NCBI RefSeq assembly: GCF_021130785.1
Contig: NC_060207.1
Coordinates: forward strand, 5,965,001 to 6,029,000
Source of the DNA: Homalodisca vitripennis
Taxonomy: Eukaryota > Arthropoda > Insecta > Hemiptera > Cicadellidae
Length of the DNA stretch: 64,000 nt
Direction of reading: 5' to 3'
In this document: positions 25,113 through 36,835 of the stretch, piece after piece
Layout of the letters: each line of letters starts with the position of its first letter
How positions within the stretch are numbered: the first letter of the stretch is position 1
Made by a program: the position numbers and the translations under genes
Notes under the pieces: model-generated
Seen by the model: the letters and a program-made list of their open reading frames with translations, nothing else
What the model was told of the DNA's origin: nothing
The model's database searches: none

Positions 25113-25375
25113 TCAAGGGCGGATACAGTTCTATATTTCGGAGGGGGCTGGGCCACCTGAGTTTTAGTTGATCCTTATTAAATTCAGGAAATGTTGCATT
25201 TAAATACATCGAAAATAACATTTAAAAAAAACTTGCTTATACTTAATGTATATTCCTTGAAGTTAATTTAATATTTTATGGTTCCATTACGAGAATGATT
25301 AGGTTTTCCCTCAAAAACCTATTTTTCAAAACCTCGGGAGAGCTATGCCCCTCCCCAAAATTCGCTACTGCATCA
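25113..25375. mobile_element. Second, decayed MITE-like element
   Basis: The left part reads CTCAAGGGCGGATACAG then TTTCGGAGGGGGCTGGGCC. The right part reads AGCTATGCCCCTCCCC then CGCTACTGCATCAAG. G-rich left and C-rich right subterminal parts facing inward are typical of insect MITEs. The ends are not a clean inverted repeat and no target duplication is seen. Confidence 0.4.
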
Positions 25376-25465
25376 AGCGAATTAATACAGTTCACTGGAA
25401 TCCCATATACAGATCACAGTATTTAGTCAATGGTTGGGTTCTCTACAGCCATTCCAAGGAGTATT

Positions 25466-26682
25466 GAAGTCTGTCCTAACTATGTCCACACATAGACGTA
25501 CAGATCAATTAACTCCCGATGTTGCGAACTGCCCACGCCACCGACACTGCTCTGACGACCGTCCGGAGAGATGTGAAGTCTGTCCTAACTATGTCCACAC
25601 ATAGACGTACAAATCAATTAACTCCCGATGTTGCGAACTGCCCACGCCACCGACACTGCTCTGACGACCGTCCGGAGAGATGTGAAGTCTGTCCTAACTA
25701 TGTCCACACATAGACGTACAGATCAATTAACTCCCGATGTTGCGAACTGCCCACGCCACCGACACTGCTCTGACGACCGTCCGGAGATGTGAAGTCAGTC
25801 CTAACTATGTCCACACATAGACGTACAGATCAATTAACTCCCGATGTTGCGAACTGCCCACGCCACCGACACTGCTCTGACGACCGTCCGGAGAGATGTG
25901 AAGTCTGTCCTAACTATGTCCACACATAGACGTACAAATCAATTAACTCCCGATGTTGCGAGCTGCCCACGCCACCGACACTGCTCTGACGACCGTCCGG
26001 AGAGATGTGAAGTCTGTCCTAACTATGTCCACACATAGACGTACAAATCAATTAACTCCCGATGTTGCGAGCTGCCCACGCCACCGACACTGCTCTGACG
26101 ACCGTCCGGAGATTTGAAGTCTGTCCTAACTACTGTATGTCCACACATAGACGTACAAATCAATTAACTCCCGATGTTGCGAGCTGCCCACGCCACCGAC
26201 ACTGCTCTGACGACCGTCCGGAGATTTGAAGTCTGTCCTAACTACTGTATGTCCACACATAGACGTACAGATCAATTAACTCCCGATGTTGCGAACTGCC
26301 CACGCCACCGACACTGCTCTGACGACCGTCCGGAGATTTGAAGTCTGTCCTAACTACTGTATGTCCACACATAGACGTACAGATCAATTAACTCCCGATG
26401 TTGCGAGCTGCCCACGCCACCGACACTGCTCTGACGACCGTCCGGAGATTTGAAGTCTGTCCTAACTACTGTATGTCCACACATAGACGTACAGATCAAT
26501 TAACTCCCGATGTTGCGAACTGCCCACGCCACCGACACTGCTCTGACGACCGTCCGGAGATTTGAAGTCTGTCCTAACTACTGTATGTCCACACATAGAC
26601 GTACAGATCAATTAACTCCCGATGTTGCGAACTGCCCACGCCACCGACACTGCTCTGACGACCGTCCGGAGATGTGAAGTCT
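25466..26682. repeat. 109-bp minisatellite, about 11 copies
   Basis: Units run from GAAGTCTGTCCTAACTA through CCGATGTTGCGAACTGCCC to GACGACCGTCCGGAGA. Two versions are spatially segregated. Units before about 26110 have CTAACTATGTCC and mostly GAGAGATGTG. Later units have CTAACTACTGTATGTCC and GAGATTTG. The unit starting 25684 ends in a shortened GAGATGTG. Repeated 64-codon open frames arise from the repeat itself and are not a gene. Confidence 0.97.
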
Positions 26683-27779
26683 ATATTTACACGAGCAATC
26701 GCCAACCCGCATAGGCAGTGTTATCGCACATAAACCTGGTGCTATTTCAAGAATCAATGATTTACCGACCATAAAGGGCTGTCACCGGATGTGATATACA
26801 GAGAATATAGACAATAACATGCAGTGTTGAGACTGATGGCGTGTGTGGGCAAGCTGGCACAGTTCGAGTACATAGTACGTGCCGCCTTATAGTTATTGCT
26901 GGGATGCAGCTGGGTCGTCTGCACTAGCCTAGACTAGTAGGAATTGTAATGTGAGTCTCCTCGTGACTTTGCTATGGAGAAATCCAGTAATGTTGTAGTA
27001 ACAATCCAAAGCTCTCAACATACAGTCAAGGTGGTCCAATCGATTTTGGACCAGAATAAAATTTTTTGGTCACTCCATGTGAAAGTACCCGCATTTATTT
27101 ATGCCAAAATAAATAAGCTGAAGATAAAAACAAGTTTTGAGATTTCCTGAGCCACTATATAGGTGTTCTTCCAAAATGGTGTAGTAAACTATTACTGCAT
27201 GACATTTGTAGTGAAATTAATTGAAATGAGTTTATTGAAATTAGTTAGAGTTAAATTTATAGCTTATAGAATAGTTTCCGAAGAATATTCAAATACTAAA
27301 CTTGAACTGATAGACTAGTGGGGCTAATTGAAATCTTTGACCAAGACAACAAATGGTCGATTAGTAAAAATTTCTTGCGATATTATAGATTTGTAGGGAA
27401 TTTTCAATAATGCGTCTGCTATTATTATTTATAGATAAGGTTTTTGTAATTAGCCGCAATATACCCCACAAAGGACTTTGACCCGTTAATCTATATGTTC
27501 ACAATAACACTCATAATGATAATTGTATTGCGTGTAATTGTAACCGTCAAACTACAGACATATTAATTTTTCTATAGACAGGATACACAAGTAATGTGAT
27601 CAGAAAATAAATCTCCGAGGCACACTTATTTGTTGTGGATAAATATATGTTACACAGAAAGTATGATATTTAAATTTCCTCCATCAAACAAAATAACTGA
27701 CTGCAGTGTTTTAAATGCTGAAAAGCAATAGATACAATCCTCGGCAATAGAAACCTGTTTCATAGAAACAGAAACCACA

Positions 27780-27930
27780 CCAGGAGCTGAGCTGAGGGAC
27801 TGGGAGGCGGTGTTATCACCACTGGCCAGACATCCTGTGTCGGGTCACTCCCTTATCAGCTTGATAACCCGTTCACTTCACCGGCCGTTACTCAACAGAC
27901 CCCCCCTCCCCTCCCTCATCATCACATCCA
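27780..27930. promoter_or_regulatory. Intronic GC-rich block with GATA palindrome
   Basis: TTATCAGCTTGATAA at 27853-27867 is a perfect inverted pair of GATA sites with a 3-bp centre. Another GTTATCA lies near 27812. GC-rich against AT-rich flanks. Confidence 0.3.
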
Positions 27931-29254
27931 ACTCTTTCTATCCGTGGAGCTTCCAATCTCAACAAGTTCAAGTAAAAAAATACCACATAAAAAGTATTAA
28001 CTACAATAAACTAATAACCAGTGTTGTTTCGATAATACTAGAGATAATTTAAATTACGTCTTATCAGAGTTGTTAGATGAGTGACGAAACACAAATGCTA
28101 TGTAGTTATTATCTGCTCGTAAGAAAAATTAAAATGAAATAAAACATAAGATGAAGAAAGACTATTCATATTTAAGTTTACTGCGGTTTATAATCGTACG
28201 TTGATCTATTGGCTTTATTTTAATCACAAGTGAATAATAATTCAAATAATGTCTAAAATAGTGGAAGTAGTCAAGTCATTTATTTATAAAATGTAATCAT
28301 GGTAAGATTATAAATTGTTTTTATTTCATACAGACAGGAACGTGGAACTTTGCTTACTTAATTTATAGGCTACATCATTTTGGGTGTAATCAGAGTTCTC
28401 TATTTTTAAGAAGCTCTACCATTTGAAAAAGCGTGAAGAACAAAAAACATAATATTTTGAAATTCAACATTACTTTACTAAGTACACAAATTTTGTGATA
28501 GCAATACTTTTGGTATGAATTGAAGTTTTCAAATATGTTAGCTTATATTTATATAATTTTTAACTCGGAAAAAAATGTGTACTAAGCTTGAGTTCACGAA
28601 AAACGCTACTGGCAGCGTATGATTTGTTATGGTCAAGCAATAAAAAATATTATTTCAGTTTTCATATTATATATACTTAATATCTTTATACTGATTCTAT
28701 AAATTAATAAACTTTATTATTGGAGCCTTTCAATGATTTTCTAAACCGATTAATATATACTTAATGAGGGAATGAACTTCAGAACAGGTTGTTGTCAGCC
28801 CATAAAATTTGGAATGTTGTAGGAGTTTGCCACGTGAAATGATGGTGGTTTTGACATGAGTACGTTATTAAGTGTTTTGGAAACTACAGCGAGGCCTTAC
28901 TCAAAAATAAAGTTTTTTATTAGGAAGAGAATAAATCTTAAAAATTGTTCACATATTTTCGTAATATTCAGTATTAACTTGTTGCTCACATAAAAGTATG
29001 TCTCAATATCTCTTATTTTTGAGAATTGTGGTAATGGTTGGATTTTGGATCCCAAAGTAATTCGTTTTCAATTCTAAAAAGATATCTAATTTCAAAACAA
29101 TTACGGACGCTAGAAGTGGGAAGTTTCGGACGGAATACCCTTTATGCCTTTTTGTTCGATGTGGTTTTTAATTTTCCGCTTTAGTGTAGGTCATATGAAC
29201 TCTACATAATCCAATAATAGATGTGCAAAATAAATGAGCTGAGGCAATGTAATA

Positions 29255-29620
29255 CGCTTAATGCACAGCACGTTAATGGGATCAGTGAATAATTACGGGG
29301 ATGAACTATCCGAGGACAATTTAATTGGGCAGTTGGCCAGTCAACAGTCGCAACGTTCACTATTATTGGATTGTTTATCGGAAAAGTGGCGTCGAAATCC
29401 GCACGAAGAGGAGCAGTGTGAGGCTGAAGTACACTTGATTAGGTCTACCTGCGGATTACTGCGGTAATCCCAGCCCAGGGTGTTTAAAAACACAATCAGA
29501 TTAGGCCTGTGCTGCAATCACTTTCATGTCGGATTAGGGTAAATTAATTGGCAACTGTCGGAGCAAGCGGCTTACTCGGCAGCGATTGGCGAGTGGCAAC
29601 CCACCCCCTGCAACCCACCC
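29255..29620. promoter_or_regulatory. Conserved-looking intronic block
   Basis: Dense homeodomain-type words: TTTAATTGGGC near 29320, GGATTA/TAATCC words near 29453-29470, a second GGATTA near 29523 and TTAATTGGCAACTG near 29546. The complexity is high compared with the flanks. A 68-codon open frame at 29261-29467 has no domain. Candidate enhancer. Confidence 0.35.
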
Positions 29621-30336
29621 CTGCAACCCCCACATCGCGTCACGGTTTATTTTTGTCTTTCTGGGTCGATATATGTTTGTTTATTTCACTCTAGATTTGT
29701 TTCACAAGTAATCAATACAGATAAGAGAGGGTAGTTTTCTTGAACAATAACTATTTCTGTTTATATACCTATAAAGTAGGAATACGCAATACCACGTGTC
29801 CAGTAACAGGTTTTGCTGAGGTTCCAAGCGAAATTTGAAGTCTGTAGATCATTTCAATGTCGAGATATCCTGCGGAGAGGTTGGACAGTCTGATAATAGC
29901 ACTGGAAAGACATTGTTACATTCCTCCGGTAGACAAAAGATTTGGCTGAGACAGACGTACAATCATACAAACAAGAGTTAACCCAAAATAACAAATTTTA
30001 GAACTCATTGTTGTAAAAGTTTCATGCAAAATTTAGTCTTTCTTTAGGAAACATAACACATGAAATCTTTCACTACATATCTTGTCACATGATTCAACGT
30101 TTTGTCCATTCATTGGGTTTTATATAAGTTTTTAAATAATAAATGTCTACTCATCAAGTCACTACAAAACAATGTTGATAATAGTCTACATTTAATATGC
30201 CTTGTTCTTATGGGTGTATTAAGTTTGTGTACAGATTGTATTTATTCTGCCATTTTCTCGTCGCCATCATAGGTAATCATAAGATCAATGTAAAAATAAT
30301 CGTTACCGTTCAACTAAATCCCTTGGTATAACTTGC

Positions 30337-30480
30337 ACAATCATGGAACTCAGTGTTCCTCAAATTCAAGTCTATAAGCCAATTTCGTATCGAGATATAG
30401 TAGGGATAGACAGACAGACAGACATAAATGAAGTTTTTTTAGCCCCTCAATTGATAGCCTTCGCTAAAGCTCATCCAATC
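30337..30480. mobile_element. Dispersed-repeat tail with GACA run
   Basis: It contains CTCAAATTCAAGTCTATAAG, ATCGAGATATAGTAGG, then a GACAGACAGACAGACA run and a T-rich end. Similar order (AAATTTGAAGTCTGTAGATC, GTCGAGATATCC, GACAGACG) is seen at about 29830-29960. This recalls common insect interspersed-repeat tails; class unknown. Confidence 0.35.
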
Positions 30481-30577
30481 ACATAACGATGGTAAATATC
30501 CAAGCTTACTTAAATTTTAATTTCTTTATGTTAGTTACTTTATAGAAAGACTCATAAATAAGTAACGTCGCATTATA

Positions 30578-31445
30578 GTGAATTCTGTTACTGAAGTATT
30601 TGTCCAATCTAGTTTGTTGTTATCTTACATACTGTCGTGTACTAAATATCGTGTGTCAGTACTAAATAGGTTTACTACTGCAAGAGAGAGGTAATGTAAC
30701 AGTGAATTCTGTTACTGAAGTATTTGTCCAATCTAGTTTGTTGTTATCTTACATACTGTCGTATACTAAATATCGTGTGTCAGTACTAAATAGGTTTACT
30801 ACTGCAAGAGAGAGGTAATGTAACAGTGAATTCTGTTACTGAAGTATTTGTCCAATCTAGTTTGTTGTTATCTTACATACTGTCGTGTACTAAATATCGT
30901 GTGTCAGTACTAAATAGGTTTACTACTGCAAGAGAGAGGTAATGTAACAGTGAATTCTGTTACTGAAGTATTTGTCCAATCTAGTTTGTTGTTATCTTAC
31001 ATACTGTCGTGTACTAAATATCGTGTGTCAGTACTAAATAGGTTTACTACTGCAAGAGAGAGGTAATGTAACAGTGAATTCTGTTACTGAAGTATTTGTC
31101 CAATCTAGTTTGTTGTTATCTTACATACTGTCGTGTACTAAATATCGTGTGTCAGTACTAAATAGGTTTACTACTGCAAGAGAGAGGTAATGTAACAGTG
31201 AATTCTGTTACTGAAGTATTTGTCCAATCTAGTTTGTTGTTATCTTACATACTGTCGTGTACTAAATATCGTGTGTCAGTACTAAATAGGTTTACTACTG
31301 CAAGAGAGAGGTAATGTAACAGTGAATTCGGTTACGGAAGTATTTATCCAATCTAGTTTGTTGTTATCTTACATACTGTCGTGTACTAAATATCGTGTGT
31401 CAGTACTAAATAGGTTTACTACTGCAAGAGAGAGGTAATGTAACA
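30578..31445. repeat. 124-bp minisatellite, 7 copies, abutting the homeobox exon
   Basis: Seven almost identical 124-bp units begin GTGAATTCTGTTACTGAAG and end GAGAGGTAATGTAACA. Unit starts are 30578, 30702, 30826, 30950, 31074, 31198 and 31322. The last unit shows a few changes (TTCGGTTACGG). Each unit contains TACTAAA twice, which resembles the intron branch-point consensus. The array ends 51 bp before the acceptor at 31496. Confidence 0.97.
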
Positions 31446-31496
31446 GTGAATTCTATCATTAGTGTTGTCAGAATGAAATCTCCTCTTAGCGTTCAG

Positions 31497-31774
31497 TGTC
31501 AGTAGATACCACGGATGACCTGCCAAATCTTGATGATCCACATTTTCCAGACTTGAACGCGGAAGCCTACCTGGATGTGGCATTTGGTCCGGGGACGCCA
31601 GGGATGGGAGGGGCCAACGGAAGTCACCACCAGAGGACGAAGAGGATGAGGACGTCCTTCAAGCACCATCAGCTGAGGACGATGAAATCGTATTTCGCCA
31701 TCAACCACAACCCGGATGCCAAGGACCTCAAGCAACTCTCCCAAAAGACTGGCCTTCCCAAGAGGGTTCTACAG
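31497..31774 (+). CDS. ap: Apterous, homeobox exon 1 (HD residues 1-46)
   Basis: This exon encodes an acidic linker (VSVDTTDDLPNLDDP..., residues 141-187 counted from the first visible exon) and the first 46 residues of the homeodomain, TKRMRTSFKHHQLRTMKSYF to LPKRVLQ (188-233). R5 of the homeodomain is present. The sequence is the near-invariant Apterous/LHX2/9 type. The acceptor is CGTTCAG ending 31496. A nearby CTCTTAG ending 31489 would break the frame. The donor is CTACAG|GTAGGA at 31775, phase 0. The split between homeodomain residues 46 and 47 is a classic homeobox intron position. The homeodomain binds TAAT-type sites in the nucleus. An apparent methionine at 31496-31498 is only a GTG codon straddling the splice junction; translation does not start here. 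Confidence 0.97.
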
Positions 31775-32216
31775 GTAGGATCACCTCTTTCACTGTTCAA
31801 TATTTAGGTTCAGTAGAATTTGATAGGATTTAAAAGCCTAATAACACTACAAATCATAGTATTTTTTAAAGTAATTTTATATAATACTTATATAATATTT
31901 GTGTTTAAAAATTCCACTAAAAACTCACACGTTTTATTCATTACTCACAATATTTCTACGTAAAAGGTAATATTTTTTGTACACCACAGCCAGACATTAA
32001 AAAAACAGAAAATTGAAACTCTTCAAACTTGTTAACACTATATACTCTTGAAATTGTCTAGCAGCATAGATTTATTAGAATCTTACATTCATTTCTCCTC
32101 CTAATTAAGTTAAATACACAAAACAGCAAAATATAATTTTGTCAACCAATTGATAGTTACTGATTTAGAACATTTTAGACATCGTAAGAACTAAATATGT
32201 TATATATAATATTAAT

Positions 32217-32450
32217 AAACAGTTCCATTGCAAATGCTCTCGAGCAGCTAATGTGGCCTCGGCTAGAGAAAGCTATGGAAGGGTTTTCCGACGGAAGGCG
32301 CCGCATAGTCTTGTTTACCAACTGTTGGCTCCTGACCAACAAAATTTCCACCTTCGCAACCCCCAGAAATAACCAGGGACTAGCCGAGGGTTCCTTAATG
32401 AAGTATTGCGTAATGCAGCTATTTCGCCTGCTATAGGTTGTGAATTGGCT
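32217..32450. promoter_or_regulatory. Conserved-looking intronic block
   Basis: Higher complexity than its AT-rich flanks, with ATTGCGTAATGCAGC (C/EBP-like) and TGAATTGGCTAATTTTTATT near the 3' end. The open codons through it show no domain. Candidate enhancer. Confidence 0.3.
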
Positions 32451-32939
32451 AATTTTTATTTAATTCGTAGTCTTGTTCAATTCACTGATTTTTGCTATCA
32501 TAGTAGATTTATAGATGCAAAGTTGTAATTATAACACCTATTCAGTTAATATACAAGACAATAATAGTTCGTATAATTTTATGTGTAAGATATGCTTTCA
32601 AATAACTGATACATTCGTTAGTGAGTCATAAGAAGGAAATTAATATTCATAGTACACTGAACTTAAAAATAAATTCAACATTAACATAAAAAACATTCCA
32701 AACTTGTTATATAAATATATAAATGGAACAAGCGTTTTAATACAAAGACTCATTTCTTATCTATAACATGCTGATCTAGTATTTTCCTACAACTGAAATA
32801 CTGCACGTACAAAATAAAGTTAAGAGTTACTGTAACTTAGTAAATACGTAACTTGCTACATATTTATTTAGAAAAGTTTACTAATCAACAATCTCTAGTG
32901 TCGCCTAGGTGGATTTCCTGTACTAGACTTGAAATATGT

Positions 32940-33310
32940 GTTTTTAAATGGCTGCCGCCTCAATAATGGCGGCGCTTTCATTGATGGGGAGCGAGCGGAA
33001 TGCGGATGGTGGATCTGTATTATGGAGGGAATGTCGTGCTTCCTTCTAGAAAAAAAGGAAATCGTCGGGAGCAAAACACGCCGCGCCGTAACCGGGCCTG
33101 TCCGGGCAGCTCCCGCTCTAGAAGTGCCCTGGCCCGCCTCTCACTCTGGGCTCGCCGAGTCGCGTCCCGTTGTCACAAAGCGCGTAATTAATATTTCAAC
33201 GGGGCCCGCGAATTCTCCAATCATTTGTCGTGGCTCCGCCATCAAAGAAGGAGGTGCGCATTCTTCCCGGAGCTTTTTCTCTCTCCGCCGTATTTTTATT
33301 TCTTAACAAC
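32940..33310. promoter_or_regulatory. CpG block with PHO/YY1 and GAGA words, PRE-like
   Basis: Core PHO/YY1 words (GCCAT or ATGGC) lie at 32948-32952, 32966-32970 (reverse complement CCGCCATTAT, a full-length match) and 33238-33242. GAGA-factor type TCTCTCTCC lies at 33279-33287. GCGCGTAATTAATATT is near 33180. This combination is what Drosophila Polycomb response elements look like, and Drosophila apterous is Polycomb-regulated. No reading frame is supported. Confidence 0.35.
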
Positions 33311-33399
33311 TCGTCAAGAATTAATTCCATCGGTGCGGAACGAAACCATTCTTATCCGCCGTAGTAAAAACGCCCTTTGTTTTCTTTCTTGAGTACTGC

Positions 33400-33720
33400 A
33401 GGCGTGGCCCTTTCGCTAGAGACTGCCTATTAAATTCTCTCAGTCGGATGGAGTCGCGCCGTTGTTTGCTAGGCCGACTCAGCACGACGGCATGGCGCTT
33501 TCTTTTTGCCTCGCTCTGCATCTCGCCTCCTGGATTATCTTTCCTCTATTGACGTTTCCAGCCCCACACGTCCGTCCTTTGAATAATTCATCTAACCTCG
33601 TAGTCGCAGGCACCATGTGCTACCTATGTCTCGTCAACTTTCCTTACCTCGTCAATGGTTCGCCGCCGCACCCCGTCACACACGTGTCTCTTGCGTCACC
33701 TTCTCACCGTCTTCCGCGTT
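33400..33720. promoter_or_regulatory. Intronic CpG-rich block
   Basis: CG-dense, with GGCATGGCGC near 33490 and GCCGCCGCACCCCGTCACACACGTG near 33662. A 121-codon open frame crosses it (33462-33827) but is compositionally driven and matches nothing I know. Confidence 0.2.
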
Positions 33721-34381
33721 GCTGCTCTAACCTCCTGTTACATCGGTCACAGCTAAATAATACATATTACCTTCGCACCTTTTTGCGTTTAACGTCATTA
33801 TTTTGCATACAAATGAAGGCCATGTGATAAACACTGTTAGGAAGTTGTCAGTTTAAATTGCTCTTTCAACTTTTATAAATCCATACTATTAAGTTGGTTA
33901 AATGTTTAAGATTACAATCTATTTCAGTGTTTGTTCTGTTTAATTCGAAGTACAATTTTCTCAATTTTTTATAACATTGGAATAAGTTATCTATAAGAAT
34001 TTACATTTGGTCTGAAACTCCCTTTATGCCTTCATTGAAAATAGTAAACATGTAGGACATTTTTGCCGATGTCGCTGGGTATACGTTTAACTTGGTCAAT
34101 CAGTCACGTAATATTTCTAGTTCTTAGTCGTTTATTTTTATTCTAAAGACATTGTTAAGAACAAATCTTTATTCTGTTAAAATTATTCACATATGGTATT
34201 GTGTCTCGATAGGGAGTTCTGAGTGTCTCTCCGAATATCAACTTTTGATCAGTAGCGTATTAAGTCATTGTTCAAATAATAAATGAAGAAAACTCTATCC
34301 TGAGTGAACACCAATATTTCACTGAAAGAAACTAGGCATTGTAGGAGGATTATTCATGAAAAACAGGAGGCCGAAGTTAAA

Positions 34382-34471
34382 ATGGCTGAGAGTGACAAAT
34401 TGCGAGTGGCAGAGAACTCGTTTGCTACCTCGGCCGCGGCCCGGCAGATGTCGCTGGTCGCCATCAGTACG
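34382..34471 (+). other. Possible cryptic first coding exon
   Basis: An AAAATGG start context opens a 30-codon frame (MAESDKLRVAENSFATSAAA...) that ends exactly in phase 0 at ACG|GTGAGTGCG, a consensus donor at 34472. Phase 0 would fit the last apterous exon at 45937, but the product would hold only the last 14 homeodomain residues. It could also be chance within a CpG-rich enhancer. No transcript evidence. Confidence 0.15.
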
Positions 34472-34599
34472 GTGAGTGCGACAAATTACCGGGCGGACCA
34501 TTTCTGAGAAACACACATAATTGAATTTTCTTTCGCCGAGGACGGAAAAAGGCAACGGGGCTCTCAGATATGGCCGAGTGCGGGGCCAGTTTTTATCGG

Positions 34600-34760
34600 T
34601 AACCCGGGGATGAGTGCGGTGCAGGTGAGCGCGCATCAGCTGGCGCATGTCACTCACTCGGCGTCAGCTGGACCGCTGGACCGCAGGAACAGTGGAACTG
34701 GAACTGGAACTGCGACTGCGACTGCGCTGTACATGGCCAGCCGAGCTGCGCGCGCATCTT
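34600..34760. promoter_or_regulatory. E-box-rich intronic block
   Basis: GCAGGTGAG, CATCAGCTGGCG, GTCAGCTGG and CACCTCACCTG are bHLH/ZEB-type E-boxes packed into 160 bp. A short hexamer run (GGAACT x3 then GCGACT) lies at about 34691-34727. Confidence 0.3.
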
Positions 34761-35569
34761 CACCTCACCTGACTTGAATATCAGCATCGCGTGCAGATAA
34801 CATCCACCCTGCTCTGCAGACAATGTTACCTTTTTTGAGCACCATCGTTACCGTGTCTTGCAATAAATATGAGTGCGGTATCGGTACCGTATCTGCAAAA
34901 TCCTCAGGAATACAAATGAGATTTATTTATACAGTTAATTACTTACGTTTGTGTGTGTTGTGCTGTTCCACCCTAAACTTGAAGTGTTCTGTTTGAATGG
35001 CGATCTTTGATAAACGAATAATTGATTGCACATGATGCACTTATGGTTGCAATGGTGGATAGAATTGAAATCTTTAGTCCCAATTTTACCTCCACTTAGT
35101 GCACCGTCTGAAATCTGATGGTTTCACAGAATTGACTCCGGAAATGTGGAGTCCACGTCCGTATGAAGAGATATAAAATGTGTCGACAATGAAGAAGTTC
35201 AAAACGAATTTTTGGCATCGTTTCGATAATAGAGACACCTAGAACACAAAATAAAGTCCAATATAGAAATACTAGAACTAACTAGAAATACTTCCCCCTT
35301 AGCTACGTTAAGTGTAGACAACTCGGTTGCTCCTCTGTGATTGGTGATCGTGTCTGAACATAACATAAGTTACACATCTGATAAGACATTGAGAACACCT
35401 CTTTGTCTAAAATTGGAGGTACACTTAACATTCACATGTTTTTTAATCTTTTTTTCGTATACGGGAATTAGAGAAGGCGTTCCGAATTGTATTCTATCAT
35501 TGTTAGTCTTATCAAACAAATCCGAATAAATAATTGAATTATACTGAGCTATTATGAGATCCGCTACAA

Positions 35570-35830
35570 GTCGATGGTTACCCGATTACACAGGGTCTAC
35601 ATGTGTTATCCACACACGACACGGCCAGAAATATTTCCCTGGTCCGCCGTCGTTAAAATTAATTATACGTTTCGGATTGACGCCTGTAAGCTGAGGGATT
35701 ACGATGCTTGTGACAATATTATTTTGTCCGCCCTCGCCTGTTGTCGACTCGGATGTCTCGGCGTGTGGAGGCTAGGCTAGCCGCCCTCCCGCGTAATCCA
35801 TCACCGAGCGACGGCGCGGCGGAAGGAACT
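35570..35830. promoter_or_regulatory. Intronic GC-rich patch
   Basis: GC-rich, with TTAAAATTAATTATACG at 35654-35670 inside it and GGCTAGGCTAG near 35770. Candidate regulatory sequence by composition. Confidence 0.2.
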
Positions 35831-36763
35831 AGTCCCCTTCATCTCTGAAACGAACCAGAAGTGTTTTATTCCGAGTCGTCGTAATTAGGGAGAAGAATGT
35901 CTCTCTGATCTGAACCACGACGGGTTCAATTTGGCAATGTTGACAGATATAGAGGCTCAGCCTGCCCCAGCCTACTTCTCCTCGCGTCTGTCCTCTCTCA
36001 ATTACTCTACGAGAGATATTTGTTATCACTCACTTGTTAATCGCGTAGCATGTGGATATTCTATATGGTCCTTTCTGTGCCATTGAACGGCGATCTGTAT
36101 GTGATTCTAATGTTTTGTGTAGTCCAAATGCAAGTAGTGTGTCTCATAAAGAGAATTGAAATGAGAGATATATAAATATATATTTTATATAAATGTAAAA
36201 AATATATTACTTGTTGTAGGAATGTACAGTTTTCACGTATCATTAACCTTAAACAATTTTAGAGTTTGTGGTGGACCGACTATGTTTTGACTAACGGGTT
36301 TCGTTGATTACATTAAGATTCATTCAGCAGATATATCGTACATTTTTCCACGTTGGACATTAAATGCTTTGTATTTAATGTATGTATGTATATGATTAAA
36401 ATCAAGGTTAAGATCATACTCACATTTCATACTACCACCGTCATTAATATTGTTTTCTTAATTTTGTGAAAACTCTTCGCACACACCAATGTACACGTAT
36501 TAGAATGATATTACAGCTTATCAGAGTCAACGTTAACAAATTATAAAGTTTGGTCCCTGTTACATTTCTTCGTGTTGGGAAAAAGTTTTTGTACGAGCGC
36601 CTGCCTTTGGGCTTGTACACTCCAACTAACACTAAAGCGGTGCGGGTAGCTTTTCAAGTTTTGTAGGGGTAGATCTATTCGTGGAAGTCATTCCAAGAGT
36701 AGTTTCAAATTCAGCTGAGAACTACGCCTGAAAATAAATAAAAGTGTTTTATTTCGTTAACGT

Positions 36764-36835
36764 GCCGTGCCGATCGCCGAGCGGTCTAAGGCGTTGGATT
36801 TTGGGTCTGAGTTAGTCCAAATCCTGTCTGTGAAC
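36764..36835 (+). mobile_element. tRNA-Leu-like SINE head
   Basis: GCCGAGCGGTCTAAGGCG matches the D-arm/box A region of eukaryotic tRNA-Leu. TTGGATTTTGGGTCTGA sits where the anticodon arm would be and AGTCCAAATCCTG resembles box B. The acceptor stem does not close and the anticodon arm is mispaired, so this is a tRNA-derived SINE or tRNA pseudogene and not a working tRNA. The body may extend to about 37020, but its end is not clear. Confidence 0.6.

Larger units (their letters stand above)
20086..31496 (+). other. ap: Apterous intron between LIM2 and homeobox exons
   Basis: An 11,411-bp GT-AG intron, phase 1. The G at 20085 plus TG at 31497-31498 make Val. Contents: plain sequence 20100-21860; CpG patches 21870-22030 and 22890-23110; 41-bp array 23637-24004; motif-dense block 24240-24500; MITEs at 24862-25020 and 25113-25375; 109-bp array 25466-26682; GATA palindrome block 27780-27930; featureless AT-rich DNA 27931-29250; conserved-looking block 29255-29620; dispersed repeat 30337-30480; 124-bp array 30578-31445. 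Nothing is recognised in 26690-27775 or 29625-30335. Confidence 0.9.

Noticed and set aside
25519..26038. Two near-identical 64-codon frames
   Set aside because: They are consecutive copies of the 109-bp minisatellite read in one frame.
33462..33827. 121-codon open frame
   Set aside because: No domain, start context or splice support. The CpG-rich block has few stops by composition.
36764..36835. Functional tRNA-Leu gene
   Set aside because: Box A is good, but the acceptor stem does not pair and the anticodon and T arms are degenerate. A SINE head or tRNA pseudogene fits better.
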